Positions 5,646 through 11,784 of a stretch of DNA of 11,784 nucleotides are shown here, in pieces. The notes under the pieces were generated by a model that had not been told where the DNA came from, made no database searches, and worked only from the letters and a program-made list of their open reading frames with translations. The stretch is taken from assembly GCA_044238875.1 (NCBI GenBank), contig JBIICM010000073.1, positions 1-11,784 on the forward strand, in the 5' to 3' direction. A program made the translations under genes and the position numbers. Source of the DNA: JAIBAI01 sp044238875 (GTDB taxonomy: Bacteria; Bacteroidota; Bacteroidia; M30B66). The number at the start of each line of letters is the position of its first letter. Position 1 is the stretch's first letter.

Positions 5646-8104
5646 AGCCTCTTGTAGTATTTCTGTTGCTTTTCATTTTTATTGTTCCATCAGCATTTGC
5701 CCAGCGCGGACAGGTTGACAGTATTCGTGTTTCGGGCCGGAGGATTCTTAATGAATACACCATACTGAAAGCTGATGCAGAAGCCGGATCATCCGAATTA
5801 GTAATAACTGACACTACATTAAACCGTCTGGGCAGATTTTCTGGTCCTTTAAAAGCGGGCGACCTCTTACTAATTCTACAATTGCAGGGCGCCGAAATAG
5901 CGGCTGATCAGGGGCCTGAATGGGGAGCGGTTACCGGTTACAGAGGTGCCGGAAATTATGAATGGACAGAGGTGAAGGATATTTTGCCAAATGGCCGCGT
6001 CAGGCTGAACTGTGAACTAAAATACACCTATCTGACTGCAGGCAAATCACAGGTGGTGCGGGTTCCGAGGTATAAAAAAGTGATACTCTCAGGCAATTCA
6101 GTTATTGGCGGAGATGTTTGGGATGGCGAAAAAGGAGGGGTGATTGCCCTGGAAATTTCTGATGCGCTTAAAATGGAAGCAGGGTCAGCGATTGATGCCG
6201 GAGGGATAGGCTTCAGGGGTGGCAAAGTGATGTATGGTACCCCCGAATGGGCTGTTAGCCGATATGCTTCAATCCAGGCCTCAAAGGGCGCAGAAAAAGG
6301 AGAGAGCATAGCTGGCTGGGGAGATGATTATACCCAATATGGCGGTAAATATTGTCGGGGAGCTGCAGCCAATGGTGGCGGCGGCGGTAATGCACACAAC
6401 TGCGGTGGTGGTGGCGGCGCCAATGGCGGACAAGCCTTATCATGGACGGGAAATGGCAATCCAGACACGTCGAACCCAACCTGGAAGCAAGCCTGGGAAC
6501 TTGAGGCAACAGGATTTTCAGCGCACCGATCAGATGGAGGTGGAAAAGGTGGGTACAGCTTTTCAGGGGTGAATAACAATGCGCTTACTGTTGGGCCCGG
6601 CATACAGGCATGGGATGGCGACTGGCGCAGAAACAACGGTGGTCTTGGTGGCCGTCCGCTGGATGATAACGGCTACCGACTTTTCGCCGGAGGTGGAGGC
6701 GGTGCCGGCGATGCAAATGACAATGCCGGTGGAGGCGGTGGAAACGGTGGTGGCATCATTGCCATTCGTTGCTACGGAACCATAACGGGTACAGGAAAAA
6801 TAGCAGCCAATGGCGCAAACGGTTCAAATGCCGGAGGAGGAACCATCAACGGTAAAGACGGAGCGGGAGGCGGTGGTGGCGGCGGATCCATACTACTTGC
6901 CCTTGCAAAACCTGCAGATTCGGGAATAACCATAGAGGCCAAAGGAGGCCGGGGTGGTAACCAGGATGTATTGCCCTTAATTTTTGAAGGAGAGGGACCA
7001 GGTGGCGGCGGCAGCGGAGGAAGGGTGTACATGCCTTCTTCGGGTTTAACTGTAAATGTTTCCGGCGGATCAGGCGGCACAACCGATTCAAGGGGCTTTA
7101 CGGAGTTTCCGGCCAACGGGGCCACAGGCGGCGGTAAGGGAAGCATCGTAACGCGGCCCTGGCTGGATGGCCTGAGTGCCCGTCAGGATACACTTTGTTC
7201 TCCGGGTACGGCACAGCTCGTTGCAATGCCCAACGGAGCTCAGGATTTTTTCTGGTCCGACAGGCCGGGAGGCGAAGTTATTTCAACAAGCGACACCCTG
7301 CGTGTAGAGGTTCAAAGCGATACAACCTTTTACCTATCCAGTTGCAAAGCTGCTGAAACCCTTCCAGTAAGCGTTGTTTTTACCGGTCCACCTGCTGCAG
7401 ATGCGGGTAATGATACCACCGCATGCAAAGGATTAGGCATCAGGTTAAACGGCAAGGGAAATGGCATTTTAGAATGGCTGGGGCCAGGCATTACCCAGCC
7501 GAATGTGGCTGATCCATTGATTTTTCCGGATACAGCAACCGCTTATGTGCTCAATGTTACCAGTCCTTATGGTTGCAGCAACAACGATACCGTGGTTGTT
7601 TCCCTGAGCACCTACAAGCAACCTGAATTTACCTATGAGCAGATCGGTAACTACGCAGTTAAGTTCAGGGTTGATTCATTGTCAGGCCAGCAATATCGCT
7701 GGTTGATTCAGGATAACCGGTACGATGGTAAACAATGCCTGCATGATTTTCCTTATGACGGAAATTACGAAGCCGCATTGATAACAATTCATCCCTGTGG
7801 CACAGATACGTTAAAGTTTCAGGTAAAGGTGGTAAAAGTTGCCTTGATAGGAGCATTACTCAAGGTAAACAGCTTAAAAATATACCCCAATCCGGCTGAA
7901 GCATTCATCAGGATTTTACCCGGAGAAGAAAGTCCGGTGCCTTTCCTATTAAGGCTGTTCGACACTGCCGGGCGGCTATGGGTAAAAGTCAATGGCAGGT
8001 TTGCACCCGACTACCTGCTCCCGACAGCATCATTGCCCCCCGGTGCATATCTGCTGGAAGTTCAAACAGATAAGTATCTTTACCGCAGCATATTTTTTCA
8101 TTAA
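5642..8104 (+). CDS. Glycine-rich T9SS surface protein with Ig/PKD-like modules
   Basis: This is an 820-residue protein. Residues 1-20 are a signal peptide (cleavage after AFA). Residues 21-160 form a beta-rich N-terminal region. Residues about 163-505 are glycine-rich, with runs of five to seven Gly alternating with short beta strands such as GGVIALEI, GGIIAIRCYG, GSILLAL and GRVYMP. Residues 514-580 and 581-656 look like Ig-like modules, each with a cysteine pair (C519/C568, C595/C645). Residues 657-735 resemble a PKD domain (F-x-Y near the start, then R-W-L-I-Q-D and D-G-N-Y-E-A). Residues 742-820 are a T9SS type A sorting domain (IYPNPAEAFIRI, then SLPPGAYLLEV and a final basic/aromatic strand). 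This architecture fits a large cell-surface adhesin or matrix protein; no catalytic motif is visible. It starts by ATGA overlap with the methyltransferase gene, and the next gene begins 18 nt after its stop. Long frames on the opposite strand here come from GGN codons and are not genes. Confidence 0.9.
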   Translation: MKPLVVFLLLFIFIVPSAFAQRGQVDSIRVSGRRILNEYTILKADAEAGSSELVITDTTLNRLGRFSGPLKAGDLLLILQLQGAEIAADQGPEWGAVTGYRGAGNYEWTEVKDILPNGRVRLNCELKYTYLTAGKSQVVRVPRYKKVILSGNSVIGGDVWDGEKGGVIALEISDALKMEAGSAIDAGGIGFRGGKVMYGTPEWAVSRYASIQASKGAEKGESIAGWGDDYTQYGGKYCRGAAANGGGGGNAHNCGGGGGANGGQALSWTGNGNPDTSNPTWKQAWELEATGFSAHRSDGGGKGGYSFSGVNNNALTVGPGIQAWDGDWRRNNGGLGGRPLDDNGYRLFAGGGGGAGDANDNAGGGGGNGGGIIAIRCYGTITGTGKIAANGANGSNAGGGTINGKDGAGGGGGGGSILLALAKPADSGITIEAKGGRGGNQDVLPLIFEGEGPGGGGSGGRVYMPSSGLTVNVSGGSGGTTDSRGFTEFPANGATGGGKGSIVTRPWLDGLSARQDTLCSPGTAQLVAMPNGAQDFFWSDRPGGEVISTSDTLRVEVQSDTTFYLSSCKAAETLPVSVVFTGPPAADAGNDTTACKGLGIRLNGKGNGILEWLGPGITQPNVADPLIFPDTATAYVLNVTSPYGCSNNDTVVVSLSTYKQPEFTYEQIGNYAVKFRVDSLSGQQYRWLIQDNRYDGKQCLHDFPYDGNYEAALITIHPCGTDTLKFQVKVVKVALIGALLKVNSLKIYPNPAEAFIRILPGEESPVPFLLRLFDTAGRLWVKVNGRFAPDYLLPTASLPPGAYLLEVQTDKYLYRSIFFH
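6731..7156 (+). repeat. Degenerate protein repeat: polyglycine run plus beta-strand unit
   Basis: Four units lie in tandem in the glycine-rich protein, at residues 364-395, 409-439, 453-479 and a shortened 492-505. A fifth, isolated unit lies at 163-194 (bases 6128-6223). Each has a Gly-rich run, then G-[GS]-x-[IV]-x-[ILM], a short turn, and then a strand ending in a pattern like [IV]-x-A-x-G-G (AIDAGG, KIAANGANG, TIEAKGGRGG, NVSGGSGG). Spacing between the tandem unit starts is about 39 to 45 residues. The DNA is not an exact repeat; the conservation is at protein level, so the units are old duplications or convergent, not a recent expansion. Confidence 0.7.
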
Positions 8105-8122
8105 ACAACTTTTACAAAACGC

Positions 8123-9223
8123 ATGTTCGCAACGGGAGAAAGCAGACTAAACTGGGTGTACAGGGTATTATTACTTGCTGTTATCGGAACTTTAATTCTG
8201 GCCTCAAAAGTATGGATTACAGACCGGAACTTTCCGCTGGTTCCCCTGTTTGGGTGGATACCCTCTATCCCGTCACCGCTCGATAAGATTATTTATTACG
8301 TGCTGGTTGTTTTGTGTATTTATCAGGTGGTAAGCCTTGAGAATTTAAAAACGCGAAAAATTCTCACAGGAATTTATATTTCCCTCCTGTTACTCGATCA
8401 GATGCGCTGGCAGCCCTATAATGTGCATTATATGCTCATGCTTATCGGGTTTCTATATTATCCGGCGCGGTCAGAAGAATTGCTGAATGTTTTCAGATTT
8501 ATGCTGATTACTTTCTTTATCTGGACCGGCATACAGGATTTTAATCAGGTTTTTGCAGACAAGGTTTATCCGCAGGTTTGGTCAAAAAATCTGGCTGAAA
8601 AGTTTCCCTACAGCATGGAAGGATACATCACCGGAAGCGGATACCTGTTTGCTTTGCTTCATATTTTAGCAGGTATTGGGCTGCTCATTCAGCGTTTCAG
8701 AAAAATATCCATGTTTCTCGGCATCTTTATTCACCTGTTTCTATTTTATGGCGCTGACCCATTCGGAAGTAACGTAAACCTTGTAGCGCCGCTGTACAAT
8801 CTGATTTCTGCGGTATTTTGCTTTATTCTGTTTTATGATGCCTCATTTGATTTCAAAGCGCTCTTCTGGTCAAAAAAATTCAGGTATCAACAGGTTTGTG
8901 TAATCTTTTTTGCCGGCCTTCCAATACTGAGTTTTCTGGGTATTTATGACCGGATGCAAAGTTTTAACATGTACTCTGGAAAGGGCTGGTATGCAAAAAT
9001 ATATGTTACCGAAGCACTGGTTGAGAAGTTACCTGAGGGCATGAAAAGGTATGTTGACCGGCCTTTCGGATCAGAGCCTTATATTGAAACTACCTACTGG
9101 GCGTGGAAAGAACTGAAGGTATCTCCCTATAATGAGAAGCGGGTGTATGTAAGGCTTCAAGAGTATATCTGCTCATTTGCAGAGGGTGATTGCCAGTCCA
9201 GAATTGAGTTTTACACCTACTGA
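8123..9223 (+). CDS. Polytopic inner-membrane protein, HTTM/DoxX-like
   Basis: This is a 366-residue protein with about eight or nine hydrophobic segments, near residues 13-29, 54-70, 79-93, 101-113, 123-138, 169-190, 197-211, 222-238 and 257-274. A soluble C-terminal tail of about 90 residues follows. The motif LDQMRWQPYNVHY (residues 91-103) matches the D-x-x-R-W-Q-P signature I associate with bacterial HTTM (vitamin-K-carboxylase-like) and DoxX/MauE-like membrane proteins. The later F-N-M-Y-S-G-K-G-W-Y (281-290) also recurs in such proteins. The biochemical role is not established by this. The gene is last in the run, 18 nt after the glycine-rich T9SS gene, and ends at an intrinsic terminator, so it is probably co-transcribed with the surface proteins. 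Membrane location is firm; the family name is tentative. Confidence 0.82.
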   Translation: MFATGESRLNWVYRVLLLAVIGTLILASKVWITDRNFPLVPLFGWIPSIPSPLDKIIYYVLVVLCIYQVVSLENLKTRKILTGIYISLLLLDQMRWQPYNVHYMLMLIGFLYYPARSEELLNVFRFMLITFFIWTGIQDFNQVFADKVYPQVWSKNLAEKFPYSMEGYITGSGYLFALLHILAGIGLLIQRFRKISMFLGIFIHLFLFYGADPFGSNVNLVAPLYNLISAVFCFILFYDASFDFKALFWSKKFRYQQVCVIFFAGLPILSFLGIYDRMQSFNMYSGKGWYAKIYVTEALVEKLPEGMKRYVDRPFGSEPYIETTYWAWKELKVSPYNEKRVYVRLQEYICSFAEGDCQSRIEFYTY

Positions 9224-9228
9224 TTTTT

Positions 9229-9263
9229 GGGCAGCTATGGCTTCCTTGTTAGCTGCTCTTTTT
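9229..9263 (+). terminator. Rho-independent terminator ending the six-gene run
   Basis: GCAGCTA (9231-9237) pairs with TAGCTGC (9250-9256). A G-T wobble and a G-C pair extend the stem outward to 9229/9258. The loop is 12 nt, and five T follow at 9259-9263. It lies 6 nt after the membrane-protein stop codon. The minus strand lacks a T run after the stem, so it should act mainly on plus-strand transcripts. No clear separate terminator for the opposing rlpA-like gene is seen in the rest of the gap. Confidence 0.75.
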
Positions 9264-9315
9264 ATTAGGGTGCTTTGTTCAAAATGAATCGCAGAACGGT
9301 TAATAGAGCGGAATT

Positions 9316-9687
9316 TTAACGGTTAACAACTGACACTGCTACCTTTGCCAATCCGCGGTCAATGATTCCGATTTTTCTGGCGGCAGCGGGGCTTAAATCA
9401 ATTATCCTGTTTTTCCCCTTCATACCCCGGTCGTTAATAGTCACAACTACCGATTTGCCATTTCGAAGGTTTGTTACTTTAACCCTTGTGCCAAACGGCA
9501 ACTTTTTATGTGCGGCAGTCATGCTATCAACATGAAATAGCTGACCACTGGCCGTTTTTCTTCCATGGAATTTTTTACTGTAATAGCTTGCAATGCCTGT
9601 ATCAGCTTTTTCTATGCCCTGGGCTGAAGACCTTTTTTGAAAAACGCCGATCAGCAGAACAAGCAGTATAAATATACGTTTGTGCAT
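9316..9687 (-). CDS. RlpA-like double-psi beta-barrel protein (septal ring lytic transglycosylase family)
   Basis: The ATG at 9687 gives 123 residues; a TTG two codons upstream is less likely. There is an N-terminal signal peptide (KR, then hydrophobic IFILLVLLIGVF, cleavage after SSA). The domain from about residue 30 to the end carries the RlpA pattern: G-I-A-S-Y-Y near the start, K-T-A-S-G, A-H-K-K-L-P-F-G-T-R-V-K-V-T-N (59-73), the catalytic-region motif I-N-D-R-G (84-88), and I-D-L-S-P-A-A-A-R-K-I-G (96-107). In RlpA of Pseudomonas this fold cleaves peptidoglycan glycan strands lacking stem peptides; whether this short version is catalytic is not shown. It lacks a lipobox and a C-terminal SPOR domain, so it would be a soluble periplasmic or secreted minimal form. 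It is transcribed away from the epimerase gene across a 65-bp region. Confidence 0.92.
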   Translation of the reverse strand: MHKRIFILLVLLIGVFQKRSSAQGIEKADTGIASYYSKKFHGRKTASGQLFHVDSMTAAHKKLPFGTRVKVTNLRNGKSVVVTINDRGMKGKNRIIDLSPAAARKIGIIDRGLAKVAVSVVNR

Positions 9688-9752
9688 AAACAATGATAAT
9701 CAAATTTCCACTTGGTCGATAATTATCTTTCAAATCCGATTTTTGCACTGAA
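9688..9752. promoter_or_regulatory. Divergent intergenic region, probable back-to-back promoters
   Basis: These 65 bp separate two divergent starts, so both promoters must lie here or in the coding ends. Toward rlpA (-), TTTG (complement of 9731-9734) is followed after 22 nt by GAAATTTG (complement of 9701-9708), one mismatch from TAnnTTTG. Toward the epimerase (+), GATTTTTG (9738-9745) is one mismatch from the -7 consensus, with a TTG at 9712-9714; the spacing of 23 nt is long. If the latter is used, the epimerase mRNA would be almost leaderless. The region is AT-rich, so chance matches are likely. Confidence 0.35.
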
Positions 9753-10808
9753 ATGACGGCAAGAATTTTAATTACGGGAGCCTCTGGGCTTATAGGGTCG
9801 CACATACTGCTCAGGTTCAGCATAGAAGGCCTGCCACTGCGGGCAGTAGTCAGAAATAAGCGGGAAGCAATTGCAGACATCCGTAAAATTGCCTCCCTCT
9901 ATTTTGATCTGCCGGATAACCTGCTTGAGCATGTTGAATTTGTGGAAGGGGATCTCACCGAGCCGGGCTTCCTGCAGGATGTGTTTGAGAGTGTTTCAGC
10001 TGTGGTGCATGCCGCCGGCATGGTTTCGTTCAGAAAAAAAGATTGTGCCCGGCTTGATTTGTTGAATAACAGGTTAACGGCCGATCTGGCGAATGAGGCC
10101 CTTGAAAAGAAAATCAGCTGGTTTTGTCACATCAGTTCAGTGGCTGCATTTGGTAAAACGCTGACGCCAGAAATTGATGAAACTGTTTTTTGGAAACAGC
10201 CTGTTTCGCCCAGTTGCTATGCGATTTCAAAGTATGGCGCTGAACGTGAGGTGTGGAGAGCTTATGAAGAAGGTCTGCCTGTTGTGATATTTTGTCCTAC
10301 AGTAGTGGCGGGGCCATCTTTCAGGCAAGGAAGAAACCATCTGGCAAATGTGTTCAGTCTGCTTCAGAAAAATCTAAGGTGGTATCTGCCGGGGCAGGCA
10401 GGCTATGTTGATGCACGGGATGTGGCGGATGCGGTATGGTTTGCTTACAGGCATCAGATAAACGGTGAAAAATTCATTTTAAACGCCACTCATCTTACCC
10501 ACCGGGATTTTTTAGCGATTTGTGCGGATGCTTCAGGATTGAGGGCTCCGAAAAAGATGTTGCCCTTATTGCTGCAAAAAACCATGGCTGTATTGGGCAG
10601 CACGCTTCATTTAGCTGGCATTGATACTGTTTTGCCGGATAAATCAATGTTAAAGGTTATCACAGGAAGTAATGTCTATAAAAACAACAAATTTATTGAG
10701 CGTTCAGGACTGCAATACCGCGACATACGAGCTGCGGTGAAGTTAATGGCCCTTGTGTTTGAAGGCAAAGACCTACCTGAATTGAATGCTCAAAAACCAG
10801 GCTGGTAA
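9753..10808 (+). CDS. NAD-dependent epimerase/dehydratase (extended SDR)
   Basis: This is a 351-residue cytoplasmic Rossmann-fold protein. The dinucleotide-binding motif is TGASGLIGS (residues 8-16, GxxGxxG), followed by an acidic D67-L at the end of a later strand and HAAGMVSF at 86-93. The active-site set is complete: S128/S129 in HISSVAAFG, and the Y156-A-I-S-K160 dyad. YVDARDVADAV (218-228) is the usual extended-SDR block, and the C-terminal third carries a substrate-binding region. Relatives act on nucleotide sugars, on flavonoid- or sterol-like ketones, or on unknown substrates; the dihydroflavonol-reductase-like subgroup is the closest by eye, but the substrate cannot be assigned. It is preceded by the divergent region shared with the rlpA-like gene. 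Its last 19 bp overlap, tail to tail, the end of the penicillin-acylase-family gene. No operon partner is visible downstream. Confidence 0.92.
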   Translation: MTARILITGASGLIGSHILLRFSIEGLPLRAVVRNKREAIADIRKIASLYFDLPDNLLEHVEFVEGDLTEPGFLQDVFESVSAVVHAAGMVSFRKKDCARLDLLNNRLTADLANEALEKKISWFCHISSVAAFGKTLTPEIDETVFWKQPVSPSCYAISKYGAEREVWRAYEEGLPVVIFCPTVVAGPSFRQGRNHLANVFSLLQKNLRWYLPGQAGYVDARDVADAVWFAYRHQINGEKFILNATHLTHRDFLAICADASGLRAPKKMLPLLLQKTMAVLGSTLHLAGIDTVLPDKSMLKVITGSNVYKNNKFIERSGLQYRDIRAAVKLMALVFEGKDLPELNAQKPGW

Positions 10809-11784
10809 ATGCGTACAGCTACTTTTTCAAGCTCATCGCGGTAAAAGTTAACCTTTTTTAAACGGGGAGTTATGAAGCCCTGCGTCTGATCATTGAAATT
10901 AACTGATTGAGGATTGCTGCTATGGCCTCCGGGAATAATAGTATATGCATTTACTTTTCTTCCGAATTCAACAACAGCAACGAAACTATTGCCACTGATA
11001 CCGTATTGTCTCACCGCCCCCCGGGGTTTTATGCCATCGCAGGTGGCCAGTGAACCCCAGAATGCGCTGGCGAAGGGCACTGGAAACGATGGTTTGGCAT
11101 CGCTAAAACTTTCATCGGCCGCACCGGTAATGCGTTGAAAGCGATTCAATTCGCCCCAGGGTGTCCGCCAGTTTCCAAAATCCTTTTCAAGGCTGCGCAT
11201 GGTTTCAATTAGCAGCCGTGTTATGATTGTATCGGCAGTTTGGTTTGCCATCATGTTCATGATTGCCAGGTCATCCATCGGTGGTAAATATTTTTTTTTT
11301 TGCCTGGTGAACTCATACAGGCGCAGCCCCCACCCTATCGCCAGTGTTGTGGCAACTGAGTTTGCAGACCAGGTAGCATCCCATGGTTCAAAAACTGTGT
11401 AGGCCTCTTTGAGCATACGATGCTCATCAGCATCACTCACTGCAACAGATTTAATGGCCTCCATCAACGCCGGAATAAGAATTTCAAAAGCGGGTAAACT
11501 ACGATTGTAGGCTATACCAATAAATTCATCCAGTGAAAGCACTGAGTCGGCATCCAGCTGCCTTATGGCATTAACAGCACGAAAGTTCTGGTTGGCAGAA
11601 CCCATGTAATCAGGATAAACAGCCGGCAGCTTTACGTTGTTTCCAGCTGCATAATAGGGACTTGAATTGCAATTCTGCAACCATCCGTTTGGCGGGTTCT
11701 TAAACTGAATGATTTCGCTGAGCTCGTGGGTTCCCTGCCAGTCATTGTCAGGATCAGATCCGTTTAATAGTCCGCGGGTTTTTA
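10790..11784 (-). CDS. 3' part of a penicillin acylase family (Ntn-hydrolase) gene, 5' end outside window
   Basis: The frame is open from the window edge (first complete codon at 11782) to a TGA at 10792-10790, giving 330 C-terminal residues. Near its visible start is G-L-L-N-G-S-D-P-D-N-D-W-Q-G, then N-P-P-N-G-W-L-Q-N-C-N-S-S-P-Y. The second block matches the N-P-x-x-G-[WY]-[IL]-x-N-x-N-[NS]-[ST]-P motif of the beta subunit, which contains the oxyanion-hole asparagine (Asn241 in E. coli penicillin G acylase). A later W-G-[ED]-L-N-R-F-Q-R and the C-terminal G-[GN]-S-F-V-A-V-V-E-F and P-G-G-H-S-S-N-P blocks also fit the family. The nucleophilic Ser at the beta-subunit start, the alpha subunit and the signal peptide would lie upstream, unseen. 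Such enzymes cleave amide bonds of acylated amines, penicillins or acyl-homoserine lactones; the substrate is not predictable here. An 11-base A run interrupts the coding strand. The TTG at 11680 is the Leu of this motif, not a start. Confidence 0.93.
   Translation of the reverse strand, partial: KTRGLLNGSDPDNDWQGTHELSEIIQFKNPPNGWLQNCNSSPYYAAGNNVKLPAVYPDYMGSANQNFRAVNAIRQLDADSVLSLDEFIGIAYNRSLPAFEILIPALMEAIKSVAVSDADEHRMLKEAYTVFEPWDATWSANSVATTLAIGWGLRLYEFTRQKKKYLPPMDDLAIMNMMANQTADTIITRLLIETMRSLEKDFGNWRTPWGELNRFQRITGAADESFSDAKPSFPVPFASAFWGSLATCDGIKPRGAVRQYGISGNSFVAVVEFGRKVNAYTIIPGGHSSNPQSVNFNDQTQGFITPRLKKVNFYRDELEKVAVRIYQPGF
11291..11301 (-). repeat. Homopolymer of 11 A on the coding strand of the acylase gene
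   Basis: Eleven T on the plus strand read as A11 in the minus-strand coding sequence, encoding part of the Q-K-K-K stretch before Y-L-P-P. The frame is intact as given. Gain of one A leads to TGA seven codons after the tract, and loss of one A leads to TGA within about a dozen codons. It is the longest homopolymer I noticed in the window. Confidence 0.9.

Noticed and set aside
6359..7141. GC-rich repetitive stretch considered as a CRISPR array or tandem DNA repeat
   Set aside because: No constant repeat with uniform spacers; the pattern is glycine codons in one open frame.
6328..7146. Several long minus-strand reading frames (proline-rich products) opposite the glycine-rich gene, plus plus-strand frames at 6324-6785
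   Set aside because: They are complements or shifts of GGN-rich codons; products are low complexity, lack signal or domain patterns, and lie inside a gene with clear domains and a sorting signal.
9295..9327. Direct repeat AACGGTTAA (9295-9303 and 9318-9326) at the 3' end of the rlpA-like gene
   Set aside because: Nine bases, two copies, one of them in coding sequence; too short to call an attachment site or a target duplication, and no mobile gene lies nearby.
9688..9693. TTG start two codons before the ATG of the rlpA-like gene
   Set aside because: It adds only two residues and TTG is a rare start; the ATG at 9687 already gives a normal signal peptide.
11678..11680. TTG as start of the penicillin-acylase gene
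   Set aside because: The frame continues to the window edge with the conserved N-P-P-N-G-W block directly before it, so the gene is cut by the window, not started here.
1..11784. Search for a defence, phage, toxin-antitoxin, transposon or RNA-gene signal
   Set aside because: All larger frames are accounted for by surface, envelope or metabolic genes; no integrase, transposase, nuclease, tRNA-like cloverleaf or riboswitch-like leader was recognised, and no gene-free stretch exceeds 100 bp.

Overview
The window looks like chromosomal DNA from a member of the Bacteroidota. The evidence is two proteins with type IX secretion (T9SS) C-terminal sorting domains, a lipoprotein with a Bacteroidota-style acidic surface-export signal, promoter-like sequence of the TTTG-N19-TAnnTTTG type, and the lack of strong Shine-Dalgarno sequences. 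I see no RNA gene, CRISPR array, insertion sequence, phage gene or recognisable defence system. I would not name a genus.

Layout. (1) Bases 2-532 (+) are the 3' end of a secreted, beta-rich protein that ends at a strong intrinsic terminator (556-584). (2) A probable promoter at 582-612 shares its -33 box with that terminator's T tract. It starts a tight six-gene run from 624 to 9223 (+): a surface lipoprotein; a DUF5723-like outer-membrane protein; a predicted seven-bladed beta-propeller with a T9SS sorting domain; an FkbM-type SAM methyltransferase; an 820-residue protein with a polyglycine repeat region, Ig/PKD-like modules and a T9SS sorting domain; and a polytopic membrane protein. Junctions are 11 nt apart, 13 nt overlapping, 4 nt overlapping (ATGA), 4 nt overlapping (ATGA) and 18 nt apart. 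The run ends at an intrinsic terminator (9229-9263). (3) A short RlpA-like protein (-) is transcribed toward that terminator. It diverges, across 65 bp, from (4) an extended SDR / NAD-dependent epimerase gene (+, 9753-10808). (5) The 3' half of a penicillin-acylase-family gene (-) converges on the epimerase gene, and the two coding regions overlap by 19 bp.

How the genes may work together. The six-gene run reads as a cell-surface cassette. Two T9SS cargo proteins would be exported and anchored or released. One outer-membrane barrel-like protein and one surface lipoprotein could form their docking site. An FkbM methyltransferase sits exactly between the two cargo genes with start/stop overlaps on both sides, which suggests O-methylation of a glycan tied to the cargo or to its A-LPS-type anchor. 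The last gene supplies a multi-pass inner-membrane partner. This joint role is inference from gene order and overlaps. The single most distinctive item is the glycine-rich T9SS protein, whose polyglycine runs alternate with short beta-strand segments in a regular unit.
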